64,000 nt of DNA. Source: Bog-473 sp963783965 (GTDB lineage Bacteria > Actinomycetota > Acidimicrobiia > Acidimicrobiales > RAAP-2). Both the position numbers and the translations under genes were made by a program. The notes under the pieces were generated by a model. It did no database searches and was not told where the DNA came from. It saw only the letters and a program-made list of their open reading frames with translations. Each line of letters starts with the position of its first letter. Position 1 is the stretch's first letter. The stretch covers positions 62,001 to 126,000 of the forward strand of contig CAWAPQ010000010.1 in NCBI GenBank assembly GCA_963783965.1. The letters run 5' to 3'. This document shows positions 33,470-42,190 of the stretch, piece after piece.

Positions 33470-34524
33470 GCAACGCCACAGTGGCGCGCCCGGACCTCGT
33501 GCGTGCTTGCCTGCGGGAACCGGTGTCCCGGACGCCCGTGTGGTTCATGCGCCAGGCGGGCCGGGCGCTACCCGAATACCGGGCCGCCCGAGGCTCGGGG
33601 TCCATCCTGGCCGCCATCGGCGACGCCCCACTGTCGGCCGAGCTCACGCTGCAACCGGTACGGCGCTACGGCGTGGACGCCGCCGTTTTGTTCTCCGACA
33701 TCGTGGTCCCCCTCCACGCCATCGGCTTCGGCGTCGACGTCGAGCAGGGCCGCGGCCCGGTGGTGGCCCAGCCGTTCCGCAGCGCGGAGGACCTGGCTCG
33801 TCTGAGGCCGTTCGAACCGGCGAGCGACGCCCCCTACGTCGCCGAGACCGTTGGCCTGGTCCGTCGGGAGCTCGAGGGTTCGGGGGTGGCGCTGATCGGT
33901 TTCGCCGGCGCACCGTTCACCGTGGCCAGCTACGCCATCGAAGGCGGGCCGTCCCGCACGTTCGCCAAGGTCAAGGCCCTCATGCACGGGAACCCCGCCC
34001 TGTGGCAACAGTTGACCGAGCGGCTCGCCGCCATGGCCGTGGCCTCGCTCCGGGCGCAGATCGAGGCGGGCGCCCAGGCCGTCCAGATCTTCGACAGCTG
34101 GGCAGGCTCGCTTGCGCCCGACGAGTACGCCCGCTTCGCCCTTCCCGCCACGTGCGCCGTCCTGGCCGGCATCGCCGATCTCGGCGTGCCGACGATTCTC
34201 TTCGGCGTCGGCACCGGCGAGTTGCTGGGCCTGATGGGTTCCGCCGGGTCGGATGTTGTCGGCATCGACTGGCGCGTGCCGCTCGACGAGGGGCGCCGCC
34301 GCATCGGCGAAGGGCACGCCGTGCAGGGCAACCTCGACCCTGCGCTCTGCCTGGCGCCGTGGCCGATTGTGGCCGACGCCACCCGCTCCGTTCTGGCCAA
34401 CGCAGAAGACGGGACCGGCACCGGTCATGTGTTCAACCTGGGTCACGGCGTTCTACCGGAGTCGGACCCGGGCATCCTGGCCGCCGTCGTCGAACTGGTC
34501 CACACGGAGACCGCGCGGGCATGA
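33466..34524 (+). CDS. hemE: Uroporphyrinogen decarboxylase
   Basis: 352 residues. It has WFMRQAGRALPEYR (about 25-38), DAAVLFSDIVVPLHAIG with the catalytic Asp (about 71), FAGAPFTVASYAIEGG (about 146), FDSWAGSLAPDEYARF (about 209) and FNLGHGVLPESDPG near the end. It removes four carboxyl groups from uroporphyrinogen III to give coproporphyrinogen III, in the cytosol. The GTG overlaps the stop of the 38-residue ORF and the 3' end overlaps hemH by 4 bases. Confidence 0.96.
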   Translation: MSNATVARPDLVRACLREPVSRTPVWFMRQAGRALPEYRAARGSGSILAAIGDAPLSAELTLQPVRRYGVDAAVLFSDIVVPLHAIGFGVDVEQGRGPVVAQPFRSAEDLARLRPFEPASDAPYVAETVGLVRRELEGSGVALIGFAGAPFTVASYAIEGGPSRTFAKVKALMHGNPALWQQLTERLAAMAVASLRAQIEAGAQAVQIFDSWAGSLAPDEYARFALPATCAVLAGIADLGVPTILFGVGTGELLGLMGSAGSDVVGIDWRVPLDEGRRRIGEGHAVQGNLDPALCLAPWPIVADATRSVLANAEDGTGTGHVFNLGHGVLPESDPGILAAVVELVHTETARA

Positions 34525-35426
34525 CGACGGGCGTCCTGCTCATGGCGCACGGCACGCCAGCGAGCACGGCGGAGATCGCCCCGTTCTACACGCGCATCCG
34601 CCGCGGGCGTCCGCCAACGCCCGAGCAGCTCGGCGAGCTCGAAGGGCGGTACGCGGCGATCGGCGGTGTCTCGCCGCTGAACGTCCGCACCATGGCCCAG
34701 GTGAACGCCGTGCGGGCCGCGCTGGAGGCGCGAGCGCCCGGCCGCTACCTGGTGACGTTCGGCGCCAAGCACACGGAGCCGCTCATCGAAGTGGCTGCCG
34801 CGCGACTGGGCGCGGCAGGTGTCGAACGGGCCATTGGCCTCGTCCTCACACCGCACGGGTCCTCCATGGGCTCCCAGGAGTACATCGAGCGCGCTGCGGC
34901 CGCGCTCGGTCCGACGACGCCGTTCGTATCCGTCGCACCGTGGTACGCCCACCCTGCGCTGATCGCGCTGCTCGCCGCTCGCGTGCAGGACACAGAACGG
35001 GCTGTCACCGGCCGCTCCCGGGTGATCTTTACGGCGCACTCGTTGCCCGAGCGCATCCGGGAGAGCGGCGACACCTACCCCGAACAGCTGGTCGAGTCGG
35101 CCCGCTTGGTCGCCACTGCGGCCGGGCTCGAGGAATGGCTTGTGGCATGGCAGAGCGCCGGACGAACACCCGAGCCTTGGCTCGGCCCGGACGTCCGCGA
35201 CGTCGTGCGCCGCCTGGCCGCCGACGATGAGGCCGATGCCATCGTCATCTGTCCCATAGGTTTCGTTGCCGACCACCTCGAGGTGCTCTACGACCTCGAT
35301 ATCGAGGTGGCCGCCATCGCAGCGGACAGTGGCCTCGCCTATGCGCGCACGGCATCGCTCAACGACGACCCGGCGTTCATCGCCACGTTGACCGATCTGA
35401 TCGTCGCCGCCGACGGGACGTCCTGA
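34521..35426 (+). CDS. hemH: Ferrochelatase (coproporphyrin ferrochelatase type)
   Basis: 301 residues, ATG overlapping the hemE stop. It has GVLLMAHGTP at the start, FTAHSLPERIRESGDTYPEQL with the metal-site His (about 175) and CPIGFVADHLEVLYDLDIE with the Glu (about 245). In Actinobacteria the enzyme normally inserts iron into coproporphyrin III. Many actinobacterial versions bind a [2Fe-2S] cluster through C-terminal cysteines; this protein has only one Cys in total, so it cannot hold that cluster. It is followed at once by hemY. Confidence 0.94.
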   Translation: MTTGVLLMAHGTPASTAEIAPFYTRIRRGRPPTPEQLGELEGRYAAIGGVSPLNVRTMAQVNAVRAALEARAPGRYLVTFGAKHTEPLIEVAAARLGAAGVERAIGLVLTPHGSSMGSQEYIERAAAALGPTTPFVSVAPWYAHPALIALLAARVQDTERAVTGRSRVIFTAHSLPERIRESGDTYPEQLVESARLVATAAGLEEWLVAWQSAGRTPEPWLGPDVRDVVRRLAADDEADAIVICPIGFVADHLEVLYDLDIEVAAIAADSGLAYARTASLNDDPAFIATLTDLIVAADGTS

Positions 35427-35427
35427 G

Positions 35428-36840
35428 GTGACGCCGCGGCGGGTGGTCGTCGTCGGCGGAGGCATCAGTGGCCTGACCGCGGCCTGGGAGGCCACCGGAG
35501 GTGCGGTGCACCGGCCGGACGCCCCCGACGTGACCCTGCTGGAGGCGTCACCGCGTCTCGGTGGACCCCTGCGGAGCGAGATCCTCGGGGGACGCGTCGT
35601 CGATCTCGGCCCTGACGGCTTCCTCGGTCGCCGGCCCGAGGCCCTCGAGCTGTGCGGCGAGATCGGACTGGCAGACGCTCTCGTGCCGATCGCTGCCCGC
35701 GGCGCGTCGGTCTGGGCCCGGGGGCGGCTCCGCACACTCCCCGAGGGCCACGCGCTCGGGATCCCCACCCGGTTCTGGCCCACAACCCGGTCAGGCATCG
35801 TGGGTCTCCGCGGCGCACTGGGGCTCGCCCGCGATGCCGTCCTGCCCAGACCCGACGTCCGCGGGCCGATCGGCGACCGGGCCATCGGGCCGCTCGTGAC
35901 TCGGAAGCTCGGTCGGCGCGTCGTGGACATGCTGGCGGACCCCCTCATCGGCGGGATCCACGCCGGCTCGGTGGACGACATGTCCGCCGCGGCAACGTTC
36001 CCGCCGCTGCTGGCGGCTGCGCAACGCCGTGGTGGCCTGATGCGCGCCCTGCGCGCGGAGGTGCCCGCGCCCGACCCTGATGGGCCACCGCTCTTCTGGG
36101 CGCTCGACGGGGGCATGGCGGCGTTGATCGGGACCTTGGCGGCGGTTCTGCGGGCGCGCGGCGTAGATGTGCGGCTCTCCTCACCGGTTGACGTGCTCGA
36201 GCGCTCGTCGGCGGGCAGCTGGACCGTGGCCGCCGCGGGCTGTGCGTTCGAGGCTGATGCCGTGGTCCTGGCCACGCCGGCAGCGGCCGCAGCGGCGCTG
36301 CTCCGACCGCATGACGACGAGACGGCGGCACTGCTGGACGCCATTGACTACGCGTCGGTCGTGCTGGTGACGTTCCGCGTCGGAGTGGACGACCTCCCCC
36401 CGGCGCTCGTCGGGACGGGCTTCCTCGTGCCCCGCCGCACTCCCCACAAAGGACGCGAACCCTGGTCGGTGACGGCGTGCACCTATTTGGATCGCAAGTG
36501 GGCGCACCTCCGCCACGACGGAGAGGTCCTGCTGCGCGCCTCTCTCGGACGTATCGACGACACCCGCGTCCGCGCCTGGGACGACGACGAGGTCGCCGAC
36601 CGCGCCTGGGGGGAATTGGGCGTGCTGATGGGCGTGGGCGGTCAACCCCTTTCGGCACGGGTGGTTCGCTTCGACGACGCGTTCCCGCAATACAGGGTGC
36701 ATCACTTGCTCCGCACGGCCGGTGTCGAGTCCGCCTTGGCCCGCCTCGGCGGGATCGCTGTTGCGGGCGCGGCATACCGGGGTGTCGGCATCCCCGCCTG
36801 CATCGCCAACGGCCGGGCTGCGGCGCACGCGCTCTTGTGA
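35428..36840 (+). CDS. hemY: Coproporphyrinogen III / protoporphyrinogen oxidase (HemY/CgoX type)
   Basis: 470 residues, GTG start one base after the hemH stop. The FAD-binding VVVVGGGISGLTAAWEA opens the protein, then LLEASPRLGGPLRSE and DLGPDGFL. FWALDGGMAALI (about 220) and the C-terminal GIAVAGAAYRGVGIPACIANG are the usual HemY end. In the coproporphyrin-dependent route it oxidises coproporphyrinogen III before iron insertion. The gene order hemE-hemH-hemY fits that route; hemQ is not in the window. Confidence 0.93.
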   Translation: MTPRRVVVVGGGISGLTAAWEATGGAVHRPDAPDVTLLEASPRLGGPLRSEILGGRVVDLGPDGFLGRRPEALELCGEIGLADALVPIAARGASVWARGRLRTLPEGHALGIPTRFWPTTRSGIVGLRGALGLARDAVLPRPDVRGPIGDRAIGPLVTRKLGRRVVDMLADPLIGGIHAGSVDDMSAAATFPPLLAAAQRRGGLMRALRAEVPAPDPDGPPLFWALDGGMAALIGTLAAVLRARGVDVRLSSPVDVLERSSAGSWTVAAAGCAFEADAVVLATPAAAAAALLRPHDDETAALLDAIDYASVVLVTFRVGVDDLPPALVGTGFLVPRRTPHKGREPWSVTACTYLDRKWAHLRHDGEVLLRASLGRIDDTRVRAWDDDEVADRAWGELGVLMGVGGQPLSARVVRFDDAFPQYRVHHLLRTAGVESALARLGGIAVAGAAYRGVGIPACIANGRAAAHALL

Positions 36841-38330
36841 GCGCCATGCCGCGGCGGGGTCGCGTCGCCGGCCCCTCTGTCGCGGCGGGTGTCCTGCTTG
36901 CGCTCTCCCTGCCCCCGTGGGGCTGGTGGCCCTTGGGGCTCATCGGTGCCGGGCTGCTCTACTGGCGCTTGGCCAACCTGCGCCTGCGGACCCGGATCTG
37001 GTCCGGTTGGCTGGCAGGTCTGGGCTGCTACGCCATCGGGTTGGTCTGGGCCCGGGCCTTCAACTGGTACGGCGCGGTGGTGCTCATACTCGCCGAGGCC
37101 CTCTTCTTCGCGGCAGCCGCGGGTGCGACGCCGCCACGACGGGGGCGCGCCCTCGCGTTCGTCGGTGCGTGCACTCTGGCCGAGGCCGTCCGGATGACGT
37201 GGCCCTTCGGCGGACTGCCGCTCGGGGGGGTCTTCCTGGGCCAGGCCAGCGGCCCTCTGGTTGAGTTGGCTCGCCTCGGCGGGCCGCTCCTCATCACAGC
37301 CGGCGTCTGGGCCGGCGGTGTCGCCGTCGCAACGGCGGCCGCATTCCTGTGGGCACGCCTTCGCCACGTCAGCGCACCTGCGCTCATTGGTGCCGTCATC
37401 GTTGCCGGCGGAGTTATCGCGCTGGCCGTTGTCGGCACGGTGGCGCCCGACGGCGGTGTGCCCGTCCGGACGTTGCGGGTCGCGCTCGTCCAGGGGGGCG
37501 GGCAACGCGGCCTGAGCAAGCAGGACATCCCACCGAGCACCGTCTTCGCCGCCCAGTTTGCGGCGACCCTCGTCGTGGCCAACGCCCATCCGTCTCCGGG
37601 CCTGGTGCTCTGGCCCGAGGACGTCGTCGCGCTCGACCGCCCTCTGGCGGGCTCACCGCAGGCAACCCTGCTGAGTCGTTTAGCCAGGCAGCTCCATGCC
37701 ACGCTGCTCGTTGGGGTGACCGAGCCGGCGTCCTTCACCTCGTTCCGCAACGAGGTCGTGGCCTGGGGGCCCCGCGGCCACATTGTCGGCGTGTTCGAGA
37801 AGGTGCACCGGGTGCCCTTCGGTGAGTACGTCCCGTTCCGCTCGCTCTTCTCGCACTTCGCCAACCTGTCGGGGGTGCCGGTCGATGCCATCCCGGGTCA
37901 CGGCACGGGTCTCATGCGTACCCCCGCGGCACCGCTCGGGCTCTTGGTGTCGTTCGAGATCTTCTATGCCGGGCGGAGCCGGCAGTCGGTGCGGGCCGGC
38001 GCACAACTGCTGGCCGTGCCCACCAACACCTCCTCCTACAGCACCTCCCAGGTCCCGGCGCAGGAGATGGCCGCGGCCATCGTCCAAAGCGTCGAGACCG
38101 GGCGCGACCTCGTCCAGGCCGCGCCGACCGGGTTCAGCGCGGTGGTGACCCAACGGGGCGTCGTCCTTCAGCGCAGCGCCCTCGGCCGGCGTCAGGTGCT
38201 CTTCGCGAGCGTTGCGCTGCGCCGCGGCTTCACGCCCTACGACCACTGGGGAGATCTCCCGGTTCTCGTGCTCGCCGGCTTGGCCCTCCTCGCCGGGTGG
38301 GCCCGGGAGCTGCGCTCCCGCTACTCGTAG
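36837..38330 (+). CDS. lnt: Apolipoprotein N-acyltransferase-like protein, catalytic Cys replaced
   Basis: 497 residues, GTG overlapping the hemY stop (GTGA); an ATG three codons on is also possible. About six N-terminal membrane helices are followed by a nitrilase-like domain (about 215-460). The catalytic Glu is in LVLWPEDVV (about 260) and the Lys in VFEKVHRVPFGEYVPF (about 321). The nucleophile position reads LLVSFEIFYAG, with Ser near 372 where Lnt has Cys. The enzyme normally adds a third acyl chain to lipoproteins. With Ser the reaction may be slower, altered or lost. It overlaps the convergent HAD gene by 10 bases. Confidence 0.85.
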   Translation: MSAMPRRGRVAGPSVAAGVLLALSLPPWGWWPLGLIGAGLLYWRLANLRLRTRIWSGWLAGLGCYAIGLVWARAFNWYGAVVLILAEALFFAAAAGATPPRRGRALAFVGACTLAEAVRMTWPFGGLPLGGVFLGQASGPLVELARLGGPLLITAGVWAGGVAVATAAAFLWARLRHVSAPALIGAVIVAGGVIALAVVGTVAPDGGVPVRTLRVALVQGGGQRGLSKQDIPPSTVFAAQFAATLVVANAHPSPGLVLWPEDVVALDRPLAGSPQATLLSRLARQLHATLLVGVTEPASFTSFRNEVVAWGPRGHIVGVFEKVHRVPFGEYVPFRSLFSHFANLSGVPVDAIPGHGTGLMRTPAAPLGLLVSFEIFYAGRSRQSVRAGAQLLAVPTNTSSYSTSQVPAQEMAAAIVQSVETGRDLVQAAPTGFSAVVTQRGVVLQRSALGRRQVLFASVALRRGFTPYDHWGDLPVLVLAGLALLAGWARELRSRYS

Positions 38331-38830
38331 TAGCCGGAGTGGATATAGACGCAGGGCACGCCGGCCGCCACGTACATGGCGTGGTTTGAGGGATCGTCTT
38401 CGAACGCGAGGCGTAGGTCGAATCCGTGGGCGCGCAGATCCTCCACCACCGACTGCTTGAACTCGGTGACCTGGGCGTAGTCCCCGCGTGAGCGCATGAC
38501 CAGAAGATCCCAACGGAGCCCGTACCGCTGCAACCAGGCCAGCGTCTGGGGCTGGACGCGAGAGGGACGGCCCGTGAGAAGGACGACGGCGAGTGAGGGA
38601 TCGAGCAGCTCCAGCAAGCGGGCGATCTCCTCAATCACGGGATCGTCACCGCAGGCCTCGAAGAACGACGTCCAGTCCCGTTTGCCTCGTTCGAGGAAGT
38701 GCTGACGGCCGGCGGCATCGGACAAGACGCCGTCGATGTCGAAGATGACGGCCGGCCCCTGGGGGCGGAGCGCCCCGTCGCCACGCCACGTCCAGTTGAT
38801 CCGGTCGCCGTCTGTCCTGGTCGGGGGCAT
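38321..38830 (-). CDS. HAD superfamily phosphatase-like protein
   Basis: 169 residues. Motif I is VIFDIDGVLSD (about 29-39), motif II is VVLLTGRPS (about 82), a Lys lies in EFKQSVV, and motif III is LAFEDDPSNHAMY (about 141). The set resembles phosphatase domains of polynucleotide kinase-phosphatase and related HAD proteins. Substrate unknown. A TAGGCT box 8 bases before the ATG suggests a leaderless transcript. It is divergent from the MprF-like gene across 100 bases. Confidence 0.85.
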   Translation of the reverse strand: MPPTRTDGDRINWTWRGDGALRPQGPAVIFDIDGVLSDAAGRQHFLERGKRDWTSFFEACGDDPVIEEIARLLELLDPSLAVVLLTGRPSRVQPQTLAWLQRYGLRWDLLVMRSRGDYAQVTEFKQSVVEDLRAHGFDLRLAFEDDPSNHAMYVAAGVPCVYIHSGYYE

Positions 38831-38838
38831 GAGAGACG

Positions 38839-38844
38839 AGCCTA
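38839..38844 (-). promoter_or_regulatory. Candidate -10 box (TAGGCT), leaderless
   Basis: TAGGCT on the minus strand ends 8 bases before the ATG at 38830 of the HAD gene. Confidence 0.35.
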
Positions 38845-38930
38845 ACGGCGTCTCCCGCACCCCCCGGAAGGACAATTCCGCCGAATTGGGGAGGGGCTGA
38901 GACCCCCGGAGGTGACACGATGGACGGCGA

Positions 38931-41900
38931 ATGGAAGCTGACGCTGATACGGGGGTGGCATGCGACGTGGCCCCGACGGCCACCGCCGACCGGACGCTCC
39001 CCGTGGCCCTCGGCCGACGGGTGGAGGTCGTCGGCGACCTCCTGCTCCCGCCGGAGCCCACCGACAGCTCGCGTGCCGCCTGTCGTGACATCGCCCGACG
39101 GCTCGAGGAATGGCAGGGACCGGGGATCGTGATCCTGTGCGGGCGGCTCGTGGCACCTGGGTCTCCCCGCGACCCGGCGGGCGTCGTGGACCGACATCCC
39201 GATCTCACCGACGCCCTCGCTCTCTTCGCCGACCGCGCCGACTCCCAGGTGATCGTCGTGATGGCACCCGCCGAACGGGACCCCGCGCTCGTCGAGGCAC
39301 TCGAACGTCGTGGCGTGTCGGTACGCGACGCGGTGGACCTCGCATGCGAGACCGGCGCCGGCACCCGTACCGTCCTCGTGCGCGCCGGGACGCTCCGTCC
39401 GGACGGGAACCCCCCTCTTGATGTCGCTCCCACCGACGACCGTCCCTGGCTGACGGGCATGGACCGCCTGGACGATCCGCGGCTGGCTCGCCGCTTCGTC
39501 ACGTCGCGCGTCTTGTACCGCCGGCTGCGCCGCTACCTCTGGGCTCCACCGCTGGCGTTGGCCGTCATCGCTCTGCTGTTGCGCGTCGAGTTCGTGATCG
39601 ACGGGCTGGGCCGCGTCTTCCGAACGCCCCGCCAACAGACCGCGCTCCAGCGCGCCTACAACGCCACATGGCCTTCGCGCTTCATCGTCACCGTTGTGAT
39701 CGCCGTCGCCCTGCTGGCCGTACTCGCGCTCGTGGTCGCCATCACGTCCCGAGGCATCTGGCGCGCGCTCGGAGGCGAGGGCCTCCCGGCGCCCTGGGCC
39801 GGCGGCCCTTCGGGCGCGCGGCCAATCGCGCACGAGCTGCTCGAGCTGGACGGGGAGGATGCACTCGACGCCACACGGGCCGCCGTCGAGTCGGGCGTCT
39901 CTGGTGTCATTGTGGGCGGGTCCCTCGTGCCCGAGCTGACGCACCTCGATACGGGCTTCTTCGCCTCCCCGGGCGCAACCTCCGAGGTGGTGCACGAGCA
40001 CCGGGGCCGTCTCGGGCTTCCCCCCACGTTCTTGCACCATCGCCAGGAGTCGACCCTCGAGATCGAGACCGGCGCGGAGCTTCACGTCCGCCTGCTGCTG
40101 GCCGAAGCGGATCTGCCTCTCGCCACCATGGGGGAGCGACTCGTGACTGCGGACACCGTCGTCAAGGGACGCTCCAAGGCGGCCGACGTCCATGCGGAGC
40201 TGGCGGCCAGCTGGCCCTCCGGCGCATCGTGGCCGCCCGCGCCGGAGGTGGCGGCGGACCACATCCGCGTTCGGCGCATCCGTCGCCTCGCTGCCGTCTC
40301 GCTGTTCGTGGCCGGGGCCATCGACCTGCTCTCGTCCGTGACGACGCCCCTGCGCGCGCACCTCCACCTCATCGCGCAGTACCTCCCCATCGCGGTGGTG
40401 CAGGCGGCCGGGGCGCTCACCGCGATCGCCGGGATCGGCATGATCATGCTCTCTCGGGGCGTCCTCAGAGGGCAACGCCGCTCGTGGCTGGTCGCCGTGC
40501 TGCTGCTCATCGCATCGCTCGCTCTGCACCTCCTGCACGCCGCCGACATCGTGACCCTCGTCGTCTGTGCCGGCGTCCTCACCCTCCTGATCGTTCAACG
40601 GGAGCGTTTCCGGGCCCAGACCGAGCGCGGCACGGTCGTCACCGCCTTTGTCATCCTCGCCGTCGGCGGGGTGCTGGCGACCCTGGGCGGCTTCATCGCC
40701 GTGGAGGTGGCCGGCCGTGTCCACCACCACCCCCTCCCTGGTTGGCCCAATGTCCTCCTCGGTTCGGCCGAACGGCTCGTCGGCGTCGAGTGGGTGACCT
40801 TCCCCCCCACCATCGACCGCTACGTCTCCATCAGCCTGCTGGCTGTGGGCATCAGCCTCATTGTGGTGGCGCTCTACCTGTTGACTCGGCCGGTCGTCGA
40901 TCGCCGTCTGTCCTCCGGGCGCGCCGCCATGGGTCGGCGGGCCGCCGAACTCCGGGCGCGTGACATCGTGCGCCGCCATGGCACCGGCACGCTCGACTAC
41001 TTCGCGCTGCGCGATGACAAGCAATGGTTCTTCCACCGCGACTCGCTGGTCGCCTACGGCGTCTTCGGCGGTGTCTGCCTGGTCTCCCCCGATCCCATCG
41101 GACCGTTCTCCGAGCGCGCCCACGTCTGGGACTCGTTCCGGCACTATGTCGACCGCAACGGATGGGGCATCGGCGTCATGGGTGCCGGAGAGGAATGGCT
41201 GCCGACCTACCAGGCATCGGGCATGCGCTTCCTCTACATCGGTGACGAAGCCGTGGTGGACCCCCGGGAGTTCTCGCTCCAGGGCGGGAAGATGAAGGGG
41301 CTGCGACAAGCCGTCAACCGGGTGGCCCGCTACGGGTACACGGTCCGCTTCCTCGACCCCGCCCGGCTCGATCCGGCCGACGCCGCCCGCATGGCCGAGT
41401 TGATGGCCAAGAGCCGCCGCGGCGAGCAGGAGCGGGGCTTCTCCATGATGCTGGGCCGCCTGTTCGACCGCCGGGACACGGGCCTGCTCCTCACGCTGGT
41501 GGAAGGCCCCGACGGTGCGCCCGTGGCCATGTGCCAGTTCGTGCCCTCGCCTGCCATCGGCGGCTACTCCCTGGACCTCATGCGACGCGATCCGGGCGAA
41601 CATCCCAACGGGTTGCTCGACTTCGCGCTCTGCTCGACCATCGACCATCTGAAGGAGATGGGCATGAAGGGACTGAGCCTGAACTTCGCCGCCCTGCGAT
41701 CGGTGCTCGAGGGCGACAACGGGGACGGCGTCACTCAGCGCGTGGAACGCTGGGCCTTGCGCCGGCTCTCCGGCGTCCTCCAGATAGAGACGTTGTGGCG
41801 GTTCAATGCGAAGTACGAGCCGCGCTGGCTGCCGCGCTACATCGCGTTCGACTCGGCCGAACAGTTCGTGCCTGTCGTCGTGCAGATCATGCGGGCCGAA

Positions 41901-42059
41901 TCCCTGACCGAGGTCCCGGTGATCGGCCGCCTCCTCACCACGGGCGGGGCCAAGCGGTCAGGGCCGGCGTTGCCCGAAGAGGTGCTGGCTGCGCAAGAGC
42001 ATGCGGGTAACGGCACGCCCACCCGGCAGGAGGCCGGGACCGCGGCACCGCGACGGTGA
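38931..42059 (+). CDS. MprF-like phosphatidylglycerol lysyltransferase with a degenerate metallophosphoesterase domain
   Basis: 1042 residues. Residues about 20-390 follow the plan of actinobacterial metallophosphoesterases but lack the metal ligands. PGNHD is replaced by MAPAERD, and GHTHRPEL by GGSLVPELT, while EVVHEHRGRLGLPP and GAELHVRLL remain. Two helices interrupt this part near 200-280. A block of about six membrane helices (about 450-660) is followed by a DUF2156 lysyl transferase domain (about 690-1000) with TLDYFALRDDKQWFFHRDS, GGKMKGLRQAVNRVA and ALCSTIDHLKEMGMKGLSLN. It probably adds lysine or another amino acid to membrane lipids. The zinc-ribbon gene is coupled downstream. Confidence 0.85.
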   Translation: MEADADTGVACDVAPTATADRTLPVALGRRVEVVGDLLLPPEPTDSSRAACRDIARRLEEWQGPGIVILCGRLVAPGSPRDPAGVVDRHPDLTDALALFADRADSQVIVVMAPAERDPALVEALERRGVSVRDAVDLACETGAGTRTVLVRAGTLRPDGNPPLDVAPTDDRPWLTGMDRLDDPRLARRFVTSRVLYRRLRRYLWAPPLALAVIALLLRVEFVIDGLGRVFRTPRQQTALQRAYNATWPSRFIVTVVIAVALLAVLALVVAITSRGIWRALGGEGLPAPWAGGPSGARPIAHELLELDGEDALDATRAAVESGVSGVIVGGSLVPELTHLDTGFFASPGATSEVVHEHRGRLGLPPTFLHHRQESTLEIETGAELHVRLLLAEADLPLATMGERLVTADTVVKGRSKAADVHAELAASWPSGASWPPAPEVAADHIRVRRIRRLAAVSLFVAGAIDLLSSVTTPLRAHLHLIAQYLPIAVVQAAGALTAIAGIGMIMLSRGVLRGQRRSWLVAVLLLIASLALHLLHAADIVTLVVCAGVLTLLIVQRERFRAQTERGTVVTAFVILAVGGVLATLGGFIAVEVAGRVHHHPLPGWPNVLLGSAERLVGVEWVTFPPTIDRYVSISLLAVGISLIVVALYLLTRPVVDRRLSSGRAAMGRRAAELRARDIVRRHGTGTLDYFALRDDKQWFFHRDSLVAYGVFGGVCLVSPDPIGPFSERAHVWDSFRHYVDRNGWGIGVMGAGEEWLPTYQASGMRFLYIGDEAVVDPREFSLQGGKMKGLRQAVNRVARYGYTVRFLDPARLDPADAARMAELMAKSRRGEQERGFSMMLGRLFDRRDTGLLLTLVEGPDGAPVAMCQFVPSPAIGGYSLDLMRRDPGEHPNGLLDFALCSTIDHLKEMGMKGLSLNFAALRSVLEGDNGDGVTQRVERWALRRLSGVLQIETLWRFNAKYEPRWLPRYIAFDSAEQFVPVVVQIMRAESLTEVPVIGRLLTTGGAKRSGPALPEEVLAAQEHAGNGTPTRQEAGTAAPRR

Positions 42060-42190
42060 CCGAGTCCCGCTGTCCCCGCTGCGGGCATCCGGGCGTGCAC
42101 CAGCGTCGCGTCGAAAACGGCCCCTGCGAGGATTGTGACCGTTGCTGGTCGGAGGAGCAGCGCCGCGACCGCCCGCCCCACCACGCCTGA
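42056..42190 (+). CDS. 44-residue zinc-ribbon protein
   Basis: A 44-codon frame whose GTG overlaps the stop of the MprF-like gene (GTGA). Cysteines lie at positions 6, 9, 24, 27 and 30 (CPRCG, then CEDCDRCW), a typical zinc-ribbon spacing. The C-terminal third is very basic and acidic, ending RPPHHA. Coupled translation suggests a partner or regulator of the lipid-modifying protein, which is inference. It is too short for many gene finders. Confidence 0.7.
   Translation: MTESRCPRCGHPGVHQRRVENGPCEDCDRCWSEEQRRDRPPHHA

Noticed and set aside
38920..39132. Short frame starting at the ATG at 38920 after a GGAGG
   Set aside because: It has a good ribosome site but no recognisable sequence and is out of frame with the MprF-like gene. 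It could be a leader but is more likely chance.
38646..41648. A 1000-codon open frame on the minus strand opposite the MprF-like gene
   Set aside because: It is a GC-bias shadow: composition is Arg/Asp/His/Gly-rich without family motifs, while the plus-strand frame has clear domains.
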